This document shows, one piece after another, positions 1 to 8,000 of a stretch of 64,000 nucleotides of DNA. The notes under the pieces were generated by a model. The model worked only from the letters and a program-made list of their open reading frames with translations, searched no databases and was not told the origin of the DNA. Positions within the stretch are counted from its first letter, which is position 1, and every line of letters begins with the position of its first letter. Position numbers and translations under genes: made by a program. The stretch spans positions 124,001 through 188,000 of the forward strand of contig JBCBMY010000005.1 in assembly GCA_039822045.1 (NCBI GenBank), in the 5' to 3' direction. Source of the stretch: HLUCCA09 sp039822045 (GTDB lineage Bacteria; Pseudomonadota; Alphaproteobacteria; Rhodobacterales; Rhodobacteraceae).

Positions 1-486
1 CTGGTCGACCCGGATGAGCATCCGGTCGCTGTCGATGTCCCCGACCTTGAGATGCGTGACCTCGCTGGCGCGCAGCCCGCCGCCGTAGGCTACGCTGAAG
101 GCAGCTCGGTACCGCAGACCCGGCCCGGGTGCCGCTTCGAGGATACGCGCAACCTCCTCGGCGCTCAGCACCACGGGAATCTTCTTGGCCGCCCGCTGAT
201 AGCGCATATGCCGCTTCATCTCCGGACGTGGGCATGTCGTCGCAAAAAAGAAGCTCAGCACCGTCAGACGGTTATTGAACGTGGGCGCCCCAACACACCG
301 CTCCTTCATGTCGAGTTGGAACGCCCTAAGCTCTTCCGGTGTCGCTGTGTCCGGCGAGTGACCGAGAAACCGCGTGAAGTCGCGCATCGCCGGCAGGTAC
401 ATCGTCTGCGTCTTGGGCTGCAGCCCCTTGATCCGCATGTCTTCGAGAAAACGCTGGCGCAGCGCAGGCACATACTGGTCCGTCAT
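1..486 (-). CDS. Tyrosine recombinase, IS91-associated type, N-terminal part (cut by window edge)
   Basis: The reading frame starts at ATG 486 and runs off the left edge after 162 codons. The start has a good ribosome binding site (GGGAGG a few bases upstream). The visible part holds a SAM-like core-binding N-terminus (residues about 5-90) and the start of the catalytic domain, with the motif GGGLRASEV near residue 145; its Arg fits the first catalytic Arg of tyrosine recombinases. The remaining catalytic residues and the Tyr lie outside the window. From memory of the family, this N-terminal sequence resembles the integrase carried upstream of the Y2 transposase in IS91-like elements of Rhodobacteraceae. 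Whether the transposase is present cannot be seen. It is probably a neighbour of the serine-recombinase element or an insertion into it. Confidence 0.85.
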   Translation of the reverse strand, partial: MTDQYVPALRQRFLEDMRIKGLQPKTQTMYLPAMRDFTRFLGHSPDTATPEELRAFQLDMKERCVGAPTFNNRLTVLSFFFATTCPRPEMKRHMRYQRAAKKIPVVLSAEEVARILEAAPGPGLRYRAAFSVAYGGGLRASEVTHLKVGDIDSDRMLIRVDQ

Positions 487-815
487 CGGAACCTCCCGTC
501 ATCCAATTGAGAAGGTCCCAATCGTCAGACAGGCGCGCCCATCTACAAAATCGCAGCGCCCACTTCAGTGTGCATCATCCGCCACAAGCGCCAATACCGC
601 GAGAGCGGTTTCGTCCTTGTCCCGCAACCCGGACCTTGTGGCGCGCCGCGGCGAACGACCGCTTACGCTCCTCAGCCTAGTCGAGCGGCAGACTGACGGA
701 TCAACAAACCGGGCCGGCAGGCCGCGCCGCTATAACGTCATGGGGAAGAACGGGCGATTCCGAGGACGATCGTGCCGCAAGATGTCGTAGGCGGAGTGCC
801 GCCCGCCGCAACAGC
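487..815. other. Gene-poor stretch between the recombinase fragment and the XRE promoter
   Basis: No open frame here looks like a protein: frames on both strands are short, Arg/Ser rich and lack recognisable domains. It holds the divergent upstream regions of the tyrosine recombinase and of the XRE operon. I looked for a direct copy of the tRNA-Gln 3' end, which would mark the left attachment site of the element, and found none. Confidence 0.6.
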
Positions 816-855
816 TTGACGGCGCGCGAATCAATTGTTACCTATCCACTAAACA
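816..855 (+). promoter_or_regulatory. Promoter and operator of the XRE/ImmA operon
   Basis: A -35-like TTGACG (816-821) and a -10-like TACCTA (839-844) are 17 bp apart. An imperfect 20-bp dyad, TGTTACCTATCCACTAAACA (836-855), covers the -10 box. Its right half ACTAAACA is identical to both half-sites of the perfect palindrome in front of the serine recombinase (14305-14324). Placement over the -10 suggests autorepression by the XRE protein. Binding itself is inference. Confidence 0.6.
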
Positions 856-867
856 GGGGAGGCACCC

Positions 868-1221
868 ATGACCGCTGAAGGTCTGAAGTTCGGCGCATTC
901 GTTCGCCGGGAACGCGAGGCAAGGGAGATCGGCTTGCGCGAAATGGCCAAGAAGATCGGGGTGAGCCCGACTTACCTGTCCAAGGTCGAGCGGGACGAGT
1001 TCACGCCACCGACCGAGGACAAGGTCAGGGCCATCGCGCAGATCATCGAGTGCGATCCCGACGAGTTGCTGGCCTTGGCGGGTCGCATGCCTTCGGACCT
1101 CGCCGACATCATCAAGCGGGCACCGGTCGAGGTGTCGGCGCTTCTCCGGACGACCAGCGGCATGACCCGCGACGAAATCGCCCGGCTTGCGGCGGAGGCA
1201 AGAAAGACCAGAGGCGACTGA
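868..1221 (+). CDS. XRE-family helix-turn-helix repressor
   Basis: This 117-residue protein has a Cro/CI-type HTH in its first 70 residues; the segment REMAKKIGVSPTYLSKVER is a canonical helix-turn-helix. The C-terminal 45 residues are helical and probably dimerise or contact the partner protease. A strong ribosome binding site (GGGGAGG) precedes ATG 868. The next gene encodes an ImmA/IrrE metallopeptidase, so the pair has the layout of ImmR/ImmA of ICEBs1 and of many phages, in which the protease inactivates the repressor. An operator-like dyad overlaps its own promoter and a matching palindrome lies at the serine recombinase promoter, so it probably represses both. Confidence 0.9.
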   Translation: MTAEGLKFGAFVRREREAREIGLREMAKKIGVSPTYLSKVERDEFTPPTEDKVRAIAQIIECDPDELLALAGRMPSDLADIIKRAPVEVSALLRTTSGMTRDEIARLAAEARKTRGD

Positions 1222-1264
1222 ACTACCGGGCCGACGCCCTATCGATGCAGATGAAGGATGACAG

Positions 1265-2032
1265 ATGACTAGACACGTTCCCTATCTCGCGGAGGAGGCT
1301 ATCGATCGCCACGCCGCTTCGCTGCTTGCCGAGTTCGCGCATGCACGCGAGGTCGTTCTCGAACCGCCGATCCCGGTTGAGGCTGTCGTCGAAAAGCATC
1401 TCAAGCTGCGGATCGAGTATGACGACCTGCACGACCGTTTCAACGTGCCGCGGGGTGACTTTGGAGACACAGATATCCTCGGCGCCATTGACGGTGACGG
1501 CAGCATCTTCATCGACGAGACGCTCGATCCCGTTGAGAACCCCGCGCTCGAGGGCCGTTATCGCTTCACCGTTGCTCATGAAATCGGACACTGGCGTTTG
1601 CATCAGCACCTTATCGTCGATGATGCCTCGCAAGGATCATTGTTCGACGTAACCGGGGAGCCAAAGTTCATCTGTCGGTCGAGCGAGCGGAAGAAACCCG
1701 TCGAGTGGCAGGCCGACTTCTACGCTTCCTGTCTGCTGATGCCGCGCAAGACGGTATTCGCCGTGTGGGACGAGTTCTTCCCAGATCGCAAGCCGCGCGT
1801 GCTCCAGCCGAAGACCCCGATCGCACATTCCTTCGTTGAGATCCCGAAATACGGCTTTCAGCTGAGCGGACAGATGCTGGAATGCGAGACGGACGACGAG
1901 GCATTGGAACGCTTCTGCAAGCCGCTCGCCGAGCGGTTCTTGGTATCGCCCATCGCGATGCGCATCCGACTGGAGAAGCTGGGGCTTTTGCATCGCACCG
2001 TGCCGTTGCAGCGGCTTCTCGCGGGTGACTGA
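1265..2032 (+). CDS. ImmA/IrrE-family metallo-endopeptidase
   Basis: A 255-residue protein with the zincin motif HEIGH at residues 105-109 (VAHEIGHWRLH), and a downstream segment EWQADFYASCLLMP whose acidic residue fits the third zinc ligand of this family. The C-terminal third resembles the variable DNA- or sensor-binding part of IrrE-like proteins. It follows the XRE gene by 43 bp with AAGGATG as ribosome binding site, so the two are co-transcribed. By analogy with ImmA of ICEBs1 it would cleave the XRE repressor upon a DNA-damage or host signal and induce the element. The substrate is inferred from gene pairing only. Confidence 0.92.
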   Translation: MTRHVPYLAEEAIDRHAASLLAEFAHAREVVLEPPIPVEAVVEKHLKLRIEYDDLHDRFNVPRGDFGDTDILGAIDGDGSIFIDETLDPVENPALEGRYRFTVAHEIGHWRLHQHLIVDDASQGSLFDVTGEPKFICRSSERKKPVEWQADFYASCLLMPRKTVFAVWDEFFPDRKPRVLQPKTPIAHSFVEIPKYGFQLSGQMLECETDDEALERFCKPLAERFLVSPIAMRIRLEKLGLLHRTVPLQRLLAGD

Positions 2033-2057
2033 CCCCCTTTTTTGAGGAGACTGTAAA

Positions 2058-2324
2058 GTGTCAAGTGAACACGCGAAATTCAGCGTAGTAGCGCGGGGCG
2101 GCGGGTTTGAGACCCGCGACTTCCACCTCGCCTGTTTCCTGCGCTGCACCGGATACGAACTCGTCGACCTGCGCGCCGAAGGACGCCGCAAGGTGTTCGT
2201 CTTCAGGGACCGCCCGTCCAGGCGCGAGGACGTGCTTTCTTTTTACGGCGACGGGGCGACGGTGCCGCCCCTCGCGTTTTCCACCACCATCAAGGACATG
2301 AAGGCGCTGCTGCACAATGCTTGA
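2058..2324 (+). CDS. Small hypothetical protein, DUF5659-like
   Basis: An 88-residue protein starting at GTG 2058 behind the ribosome binding site GAGGAGA. The pattern of an aromatic/basic start (FETRDFHLACFLRCTGYEL) followed by a short beta segment (KVFVFRD) resembles small phage- and ICE-borne proteins grouped as DUF5659, of unknown function. It sits directly after the protease gene and overlaps the next small gene by 8 bp, so it belongs to the element's early operon. The family assignment is from memory and tentative. Confidence 0.65.
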   Translation: MSSEHAKFSVVARGGGFETRDFHLACFLRCTGYELVDLRAEGRRKVFVFRDRPSRREDVLSFYGDGATVPPLAFSTTIKDMKALLHNA

Positions 2325-2538
2325 GAAATCCAGCCACACCTCCTCCCAAGCCTCCTGCGGTCCTCAGCTTCGCGAGGCGCTCGACCAGATTGGCCAGATC
2401 GTTCTCGACGGCCTGAGCCACGGTCACTTCCGCGCCACCGTGTCGAGCGCGGTCGGCAAGGGAAACCGGCGCGAACTCGTGATCGAGGCGGGCAAGTCCC
2501 ACAAATTCACGATCCCTGAAGACGAACTCCCGCGCTGA
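2317..2538 (+). CDS. Small hypothetical protein of the element
   Basis: A 73-residue frame starting at ATG 2317, 8 bp inside the preceding gene. The middle (QLREALDQIGQIVLDGLSHG) is predicted helical, followed by a short basic beta-hairpin (GNRRELVIEAGKSHKFTIP). No family is recognised. Translational overlap with the previous gene and consistent codon use favour a real gene; such tiny proteins are common beside phage-like primases. Confidence 0.6.
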   Translation: MLEKSSHTSSQASCGPQLREALDQIGQIVLDGLSHGHFRATVSSAVGKGNRRELVIEAGKSHKFTIPEDELPR

Positions 2539-2662
2539 GGCGGCGCGAAAACGGTGATCCCTGAGATGGGGACGCCCAAGATGCAAATGACGATAAGATC
2601 CTGCGTTATCGGTGTGAATCCGAGGCCGGAGATCAGGGGCACGGGACGGCGAGGAGCCACCC

Positions 2663-2896
2663 GTGAGATCTTCGGTGAAGACAGCACAGAGCAGGCAGGC
2701 TGAAAACCTGATCGACCGGACCCGCGCGGTCTGGCAACCGCGCCTTGGGCGCGATCTCACGCCCGATGAGGCAAGGCAAATCTCCGCGAACGTAACGGGC
2801 TTCTTTGCCGTTTTGGCGGAATGGGCTCGCAACGAAGAACATGAGGTGCAGATCAGCGCGACCTCCGGAAACGTGGAGGCGCGCGATGAAGGCTGA
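2663..2896 (+). CDS. Small hypothetical protein upstream of the primase
   Basis: A 77-residue frame with a GTG start at 2663 and GAGGAG six bases upstream. Residues 10-60 are helical (AENLIDRTRAVWQPRLGR, then DEARQISANVTGFFAVLAEWA). It overlaps the primase start by 11 bp, which supports translational coupling. Similar short helical proteins sit before primases of integrated elements, but I cannot assign a function. Confidence 0.6.
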   Translation: MRSSVKTAQSRQAENLIDRTRAVWQPRLGRDLTPDEARQISANVTGFFAVLAEWARNEEHEVQISATSGNVEARDEG

Positions 2897-3776
2897 AACC
2901 ATCGCCAAGGCGCTGGGTGGCAGGAAGGCCGGGCAAGGCTGGACGGCGCGGTGCCCGGCGCACGACGACCGTGATCCGAGCCTGTCGATCCGGGACGCGG
3001 GCGGCAAGGTGCTCGTCCGCTGCCATGCCGGTTGCAATCAGCGTGATGTCATCGACGCACTACGCGCGCGTGGCCTCTGGGAAGGGAAAGGGCATGTTCG
3101 CCGCCATCGGCATGGCCGCATGGTTTGCAAGCCTGAACCCCCCGACCCTCGGAGCATTGAACGCGGCAACTTCGCGCTCTCAATCTGGGAAGCGGCCAAG
3201 CCCGCCGCAGACTCTCCGGTTGAGACCTACCTTGCGTCGCGCGGTCTGACCCCGCCGCCATCATCGGCTCTCAGGTTTCACTTTGCGCTCAAGCATCCTT
3301 CGGGCGGGATGTGGCCTTGCATGGTCGCGCTTGTCACCAAGGGCGAGGACGCCGCGCCGATGGGCATCCATCGCACCTTTCTCGCCCGTGACGGCTCAGG
3401 CAAGGCGCAGGTCGAGCCCGCGAGGATGATGCTCGGACCGTGCCGTGGTGGTGTTGTCCGGCTCGCCGAACCCTCGGATCTTCTGATGGTGGGCGAGGGC
3501 ATCGAGACCAGTCTCGCGGCGATGCAGGCGACCGGGAACCCCGCCTGGGCCGCGTTATCGACGTCCGGACTTCGCGCCCTCGATCTGCCGGCGGGCATTC
3601 GCAATGTGATCGTTCTGGCTGATGGCGACGAAGCCGGGGAAGCAGCAGCGCGAGACTGCGCGCGGCGCTGGGTCTCTCAGGGTCGCCATGTCCGGATTGC
3701 CAGACCGCCGCAGGGGATGGACTTCAACGATATGTTGCTCGGCCGTCGGTCCGAGATCGAGGGACCTGCAAGATGA
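2886..3776 (+). CDS. Primase-like protein with CHC2 zinc finger and Toprim domain
   Basis: About 296 residues from ATG 2886, chosen over an upstream ATG because GGAGG lies just before it and the family's N-terminus begins here. Residues 15-45 contain the CHC2-type zinc-binding pattern (RCPAHDD then VRCHAGC). The second half carries Toprim signatures: GEGIETSLAA, with the conserved Glu, and LADGDEAG, with the DxD-like acidic pair. It should synthesise RNA primers for element replication. It overlaps the replication ATPase by 4 bp, and together they form the replication module expected of a phage satellite or ICE. Confidence 0.9.
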   Translation: MKAETIAKALGGRKAGQGWTARCPAHDDRDPSLSIRDAGGKVLVRCHAGCNQRDVIDALRARGLWEGKGHVRRHRHGRMVCKPEPPDPRSIERGNFALSIWEAAKPAADSPVETYLASRGLTPPPSSALRFHFALKHPSGGMWPCMVALVTKGEDAAPMGIHRTFLARDGSGKAQVEPARMMLGPCRGGVVRLAEPSDLLMVGEGIETSLAAMQATGNPAWAALSTSGLRALDLPAGIRNVIVLADGDEAGEAAARDCARRWVSQGRHVRIARPPQGMDFNDMLLGRRSEIEGPAR

Positions 3777-5734
3777 CAGAGCAACAGCAAGCAGGCGATC
3801 TCGACCCGATCCTCGATGCCATCGAGGATGCAGAGGAAATCCCGAACCCGCTTGACGGGCTCGTCGAACAGGCAGCTGAAGACCCTGGGGCGCCGTTCGC
3901 CCCGGATGTCCTGGAATGCCTCATTGCCCTCAAGGCCGAAGACCGTGCAGCGTTCGAGGCCCTGCGCTTCCGGCTCAAGAAAGCTGGATGCCGGGTGACT
4001 GCCTTGGACCAGGCAATGGCCGACGAAAGCGGTGATGGAGGTCGCGGCCCGTCGCAAGCCGACATCCTGATCGACCTCGCGGGAGCCGCTGAGTTGTTCC
4101 ACGCGCCCGACGGGACCGCATTCGCCGACCTGACGATCAATGACCATCGGGAAACATGGCCGGTCCGAACCAAGGGGTTTCGCCGCTGGCTGGCGCGGCA
4201 ATTCTTCGAGCAGACCGGTGGAGCGCCGAGTTCGGAGGCGTTGCAGTCCGCGCTCAACGTGATCGAGGCCAAGGCACATTTCGATGGACCTGAACGGCAG
4301 GTCTTCATCCGTGTCGGCGGCCACGAGGGCCGACTCTATCTGGATCTCGGTGATGACGCCTGGCGGGCGGTCGAGATCGACGCCGCGGGATGGCGGGTGG
4401 TCGAAACCCCGCCGGTCAGGTTCCGCCGTGCCTCTGGTGTGCAGCCGTTACCCATTCCGATCCGCGGCGGTTCGGTCGAGACATTGCGGAGCTTCCTGAA
4501 CGTCAGATCCGATGAGGATTTCGTCCTGGTGGTGGCATGGGCGATCGGGGTCTTTCGCGACCGAGGACCCTATCCCGCACTCGTCCTCTCTGGCGAGCAG
4601 GGTTCGGCCAAATCCACTTTCTCGGCGGTCCTGCGGGCTCTCTTGGACCCGAACACCGCGCCGCTGCGCGCCCTGCCGCGCGAGGATCGCGACCTGTTCA
4701 TCGCCGCCAGCAACGGCCACGTCCTGGCCTTCGACAACGTCTCGGGCCTGCCGGCGTGGATCTCGGACACGCTTTGCCGCCTCGCCACCGGCGGTGGGTT
4801 CGCGGTGCGCCAGCTATACACCGATCAGGACGAGGTGCTTTTCGACGCTGCGCGGCCGGTGATCCTGAACGGGATCGAGGACATCGTGACCCGGCCCGAC
4901 CTCGCGGATCGCGCAGTGTTCCTGACGCTCGAAGCGATCCCCGAAGACCGCCGCCGCCCGGAGGCGGAACTCTGGGCGGCTTTCGACGCGGAACGTCCCC
5001 GCGTTCTCGGTGTGCTTCTGGACGCTGTGGCCGAGGGTTTGCGGCGCCTGCCGGATACCAAGCTGCCGAAGCTGCCGCGCATGGCCGATTTCGCGCTTTG
5101 GGCCTCGGCCTGCGAAACGGCGCTCTGGCCCACGGGCACGTTCTGGTCAGCGTATTGCGGCAATCGGGACGAGGCTGTGGAAGGCGTGATCGACGCCGAT
5201 CCCGTTGCCGCTGCCGTGCGCGCAGTGATGCTTGAGCGGACGGAGTGGACGGGAACAGCCTCGGATCTTCTGGGCGCCCTTGCAGAGGCAGCGGGGGAGC
5301 GCGTCGCCAAATCCAAGACCTGGCCCGACAGTCCACGCGCGTTGTCCGGGCGGCTTCGCCGCGCTGCAACCTTCCTGCGAAAGGTCGGCATCGAGTTGTC
5401 TTTCGAGAGGGAGGGCCGGGCGCGGACCCGGATCATACGGATCACCTCGACCGCGACGCACACGAACCAGAATGATGCAGGGACCCGACCGTCCGCAACG
5501 TCCGCTTCGTCCGCAAGCGAGCACAAGCAAAGGATCACCAATGGTTTCGCCGACAGCAGTGCGCGGACGCTGGCGAGCAGTGCGGACGATCAGCACTGTG
5601 AAAATGAACCGAGCGTCCTCGCCAGGCCTCTGAGACCAAAGGAAAGGTCCGCAGCGGACGGTGCGGACGCAAACGGCGCTCCTCAATCTGGTCCAGACGA
5701 AAGGGCCACAGGCGGTTGGGGGGCACGGCTATGA
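3773..5734 (+). CDS. Replication ATPase/helicase-like P-loop protein
   Basis: A 653-residue protein overlapping the primase gene by 4 bp. A P-loop GEQGSAKST lies near residue 280. This is a Walker A with Ser-Ala in place of the usual Gly before Lys, as seen in some phage and satellite replication ATPases. A Walker B-like segment (HVLAFDNVSG) and a sensor-like region (VILNGIEDIVTRPDLADR) follow, in the order of SF3/D5-like helicase cores. The N-terminal 250 residues bear no recognised domain. The last 110 residues are low-complexity (Ser, Ala, Arg rich) and probably disordered. Likely role: DNA unwinding at the element's origin together with the Toprim primase. Confidence 0.8.
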   Translation: MTEQQQAGDLDPILDAIEDAEEIPNPLDGLVEQAAEDPGAPFAPDVLECLIALKAEDRAAFEALRFRLKKAGCRVTALDQAMADESGDGGRGPSQADILIDLAGAAELFHAPDGTAFADLTINDHRETWPVRTKGFRRWLARQFFEQTGGAPSSEALQSALNVIEAKAHFDGPERQVFIRVGGHEGRLYLDLGDDAWRAVEIDAAGWRVVETPPVRFRRASGVQPLPIPIRGGSVETLRSFLNVRSDEDFVLVVAWAIGVFRDRGPYPALVLSGEQGSAKSTFSAVLRALLDPNTAPLRALPREDRDLFIAASNGHVLAFDNVSGLPAWISDTLCRLATGGGFAVRQLYTDQDEVLFDAARPVILNGIEDIVTRPDLADRAVFLTLEAIPEDRRRPEAELWAAFDAERPRVLGVLLDAVAEGLRRLPDTKLPKLPRMADFALWASACETALWPTGTFWSAYCGNRDEAVEGVIDADPVAAAVRAVMLERTEWTGTASDLLGALAEAAGERVAKSKTWPDSPRALSGRLRRAATFLRKVGIELSFEREGRARTRIIRITSTATHTNQNDAGTRPSATSASSASEHKQRITNGFADSSARTLASSADDQHCENEPSVLARPLRPKERSAADGADANGAPQSGPDERATGGWGARL

Positions 5735-6237
5735 GTGCGGCTAATGCACTTGCAGCGGCCCGCACGGCAGGTCTGGATCTGCGCGTAGATGGACAGGACC
5801 TGGTGCTGAATGCGCCGGCGCAGCCGCCGCAAACCATTTTGGATCTCCTCGCACAGCACAAGGCTGGTGTGATCGCGATCCTCCGCGCTCAGGGTGAAGA
5901 CTGGCCCGCTGATGAATGGCGCGCCTTCTACGACGAACGCGCAGCCATCGCCGAATTCGACGGCGGGTTGTCCCGGCACGACGCCGAGGCGCTCGCCCAT
6001 GCCTGTTGCGTGACGGAATGGCTGAACCGCCATCCCGTCCGCTCGTCACCGGACCAGTGCCTGTGGTGCGGTCAGGCAGAAGGTTCCCAGGGGCCGCTCG
6101 TGCCATTTGGAACTGATGCGGCGGGCCATGCGTGGCTGCATCACCGATGTTGGGAGGATTGGCATGAACGCAGGAAATACCAGGCAACGGATGCCCTCGC
6201 GGCTATGGGGATCAAAGACAGGAGCAACACGACATGA
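5731..6237 (+). CDS. Element protein with TubC-like N-terminal domain and Cys/His cluster
   Basis: 168 residues from ATG 5731, which overlaps the stop of the ATPase gene (ATGA). The first 55 residues (LDLRVDGQDLVL then a short helix LDLLAQHKAGVIAIL) match the pattern of the small TubC N-terminal docking fold often annotated in Rhodobacteraceae mobile elements. The C-terminal half carries CLWCG and a later HHRCW, a possible zinc site. The role is unknown; coupling to the replication genes suggests a replication or regulation accessory. Confidence 0.65.
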   Translation: MSAANALAAARTAGLDLRVDGQDLVLNAPAQPPQTILDLLAQHKAGVIAILRAQGEDWPADEWRAFYDERAAIAEFDGGLSRHDAEALAHACCVTEWLNRHPVRSSPDQCLWCGQAEGSQGPLVPFGTDAAGHAWLHHRCWEDWHERRKYQATDALAAMGIKDRSNTT

Positions 6238-6908
6238 CGAGGCGCAAGGCGAAGGGCGAGAAGGAAGCCAAGACCGTGGTCGCGAACGACCCGGAAGACC
6301 GAAAGGGCGCGTTGAAATCCCTCGGAGGCTCGCAGTCCGATCATTGGAACAATACTCTGGCGATGCAGGCAATCGGTGGCCTGTGGCTGAAGCATTCCAG
6401 GGAGGACGAGCAGAACCGTCAGTTGGCGGCAACCGTTGCCGCACTGTCGGGCATTGCGCCGAGGGACGAGCTGGAGGGCATGATGGCGGCCCAGTTGATC
6501 GCCGCCCACAACGCCGCGATGGAATGCTACCGCCGCGCCATGATCGGCGAGCAGACCTTCGAGGGCCGACGCGAGAACCTCAACCAGGCAAACAAGCTGT
6601 CCCGAACATGGGCGACGCTGCTGGACGCACTGAACAAGCATCGCGGGAAGGGTCAGCAGAAGGTGACCGTCGAGCATGTCCACGTCCATGCCGGCGGTCA
6701 GGCCGTGGTCGGCACGGTCGAAAGACCGGGGGGAGGGGATCAGAGCAAAATGGAGGAACAACCCCATGCAAAGCAGATTGCCCATGCACCTGAGCCCGCG
6801 CTGCGGGGCGCGGACACGGAACGGGACCCCGTGCCGGTCGCCCGCGATGGCGAACGGCCGGTGCCGAATGCACGGGGGCAAGTCTCCGGGCGCGCCGATC
6901 GGGAATGA
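6234..6908 (+). CDS. Hypothetical helical protein of the element
   Basis: A 224-residue frame that overlaps the previous gene by 4 bp. Residues 1-145 are strongly helical and polar, with the segment MECYRRAMIGEQTFEGRRENLNQA split by short loops. They are followed by VTVEHVHVHAGGQAVVG, a histidine-rich motif. Proteins ending in this motif are common next to phage-like genes. The last 55 residues share their DNA with another gene in a different frame and are probably unstructured. No function is assigned. Confidence 0.65.
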   Translation: MTRRKAKGEKEAKTVVANDPEDRKGALKSLGGSQSDHWNNTLAMQAIGGLWLKHSREDEQNRQLAATVAALSGIAPRDELEGMMAAQLIAAHNAAMECYRRAMIGEQTFEGRRENLNQANKLSRTWATLLDALNKHRGKGQQKVTVEHVHVHAGGQAVVGTVERPGGGDQSKMEEQPHAKQIAHAPEPALRGADTERDPVPVARDGERPVPNARGQVSGRADRE

Positions 6909-7017
6909 CCATGCCCGCAAGCACGGGCTCTATACCGCCGACGCCATCGCGGAGCGCAGAGAACTGGCGACGCTCATCCGCTCAATGCGCGGGCTTATCG
7001 AAGAGGTGGACGGGTAG
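6766..7017 (+). CDS. HGGxxxG-type small zinc-binding protein
   Basis: An 83-residue protein from ATG 6766 with GGAGG ten bases upstream. It has the pattern CGARTRNGTPC, then CRMHGGKSPGAP and NDHARKHGLYT, typical of the short HGGxSTG/HGGxxxG proteins carried by phages and integrated elements. The three Cys and one His could bind zinc. It lies in another frame inside the last 143 bp of the preceding gene, so both share that DNA. Function unknown. Confidence 0.7.
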   Translation: MQSRLPMHLSPRCGARTRNGTPCRSPAMANGRCRMHGGKSPGAPIGNDHARKHGLYTADAIAERRELATLIRSMRGLIEEVDG

Positions 7018-7310
7018 AGCCGCAGTCCGAAAGTGCGTCGGGTGGTTCCTCCGCATGGATTCCTCATGCGGGAAGCACCAGCGCAACGAGGATCCAGCGT
7101 CCATGTCTGAAAACGCTAAACTCAACTGTGGCAGGGGAACTTCGCGGTTCCTTCCGGGCGATTTGCGTATGCTGGCGGGCGAAGCGCGCGACCTCGCCAG
7201 CGACCGGATTCCTTTTTTGGGAGTCCAACGGAATCCGGAATCCACCTGCGAGGCAGCTTGATAGCGTTGCAATCAATGCCTAATCTTGCCTCATCCCGAT
7301 GGAGAACCCC
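7018..7310 (+). other. Structured intergenic region with two strong hairpins
   Basis: No credible gene. Hairpin one (7041-7079) pairs CCGCATG (7051-7057) with CATGCGG (7065-7071) and extends through GGTG/CACC. Hairpin two (7204-7238) pairs CCGGATTCC with GGAATCCGG, a perfect 9-bp stem whose loop contains a second TTGG/CCAA stem. Neither ends in a clean U-tract. They could terminate the replication operon, form a small RNA, or be recombination or origin sites. A weak T-run (7213-7218) is inside the second loop. Confidence 0.55.
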
Positions 7311-7553
7311 ATGGCCAGCATCACGATTCGCAACCTCGACGACGGACTGAAACGCCGCCTGCGCATCCGCGCGGCCGAGCACGGCCGGTCGATGGAGGAG
7401 GAGGCGCGGGAAATCCTGCGCCAGGCCATCGGGAAGCCGGCCGCGCCTGCGAACCTCGGCGAGGCTATCCATCGCAGGTTCGCTGCGCTGGGCGGTGTGG
7501 ATCTGGACCTGCCGCCGCGCGAGCCGATGCCCGAAGCGCCGCGGTTCGACTGA
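7311..7553 (+). CDS. fitA: Antitoxin of FitA type (ribbon-helix-helix)
   Basis: 80 residues from ATG 7311, chosen over ATG 7299 because GGAGA lies between the two and is correctly spaced for 7311. The N-terminus MASITIRNLDDGLKRRLRIR is a typical ribbon-helix-helix strand and helix, followed by EEEAREILRQAI. The C-terminal tail (LDLPPREPMPEAPRFD) is the kind of segment that threads into the PIN toxin. The gene is followed 10 bp later by a PIN-domain toxin. The pair would autorepress its promoter, and the antitoxin would neutralise the RNase. Confidence 0.88.
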   Translation: MASITIRNLDDGLKRRLRIRAAEHGRSMEEEAREILRQAIGKPAAPANLGEAIHRRFAALGGVDLDLPPREPMPEAPRFD

Positions 7554-7563
7554 GGCGGCGGCG

Positions 7564-7995
7564 ATGATCCTGATCGACACCAACGTCATATCGGAATTGA
7601 TGCGTCCGAACCCGGCGCCCGCGGTGCTGTCATGGTTTGGCGGACAGGATGCCATGGCGCTTCATCTCAGCGCCGTTGGCGAGGCCGAGTTGCGGCGCGG
7701 CGCGGCGATCCTTCCCGATGGCAAACGCCGCGACCGCCTGATCGCCGAGATTGATGCAATGATCGCGGAGGATTTCGCGGGCCGCGTTTTGCCTTTCGAC
7801 AGCGCCGCTGCCGTGGCCTTCGCGAACATCTTCGTGGACCGCCGCAACGCGGGCCGACCCATCAGCTTCCCCGACTGCCAGATCGCCGCGACCGCCCGCG
7901 CCCATCGTGCCGCAATGGCGACCCGGAACGTGGCCGATTTCGAAGGCTGCGGCGTGGAGGTGATTGATCCCTGGACCCATACGGGAGGCGCTTGA
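7564..7995 (+). CDS. fitB: Toxin of FitB/VapC type (PIN-domain RNase)
   Basis: 143 residues from ATG 7564. It begins MILIDTNVISELMRP, with the first PIN Asp at residue 5; VGEAELRRG supplies the conserved Glu, and PISFPDCQIAATARAH the later acidic residue. All PIN catalytic positions I can locate are present, so the toxin looks intact. It is co-transcribed with the antitoxin, and its TGA overlaps a possible TTG start of hsdR (7992). The toxin-antitoxin pair is therefore physically joined to the restriction operon and may stabilise the element or serve abortive defence. Confidence 0.88.
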   Translation: MILIDTNVISELMRPNPAPAVLSWFGGQDAMALHLSAVGEAELRRGAAILPDGKRRDRLIAEIDAMIAEDFAGRVLPFDSAAAVAFANIFVDRRNAGRPISFPDCQIAATARAHRAAMATRNVADFEGCGVEVIDPWTHTGGA

Positions 7996-8000
7996 TCTGC

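Noticed and set aside
487..867. Left attachment site as a direct copy of the tRNA-Gln 3' end
   Set aside because: I scanned for GGTTCGAATCC-like and CACCCCA-like stretches on both strands and found none, so the boundary is not in this gap.
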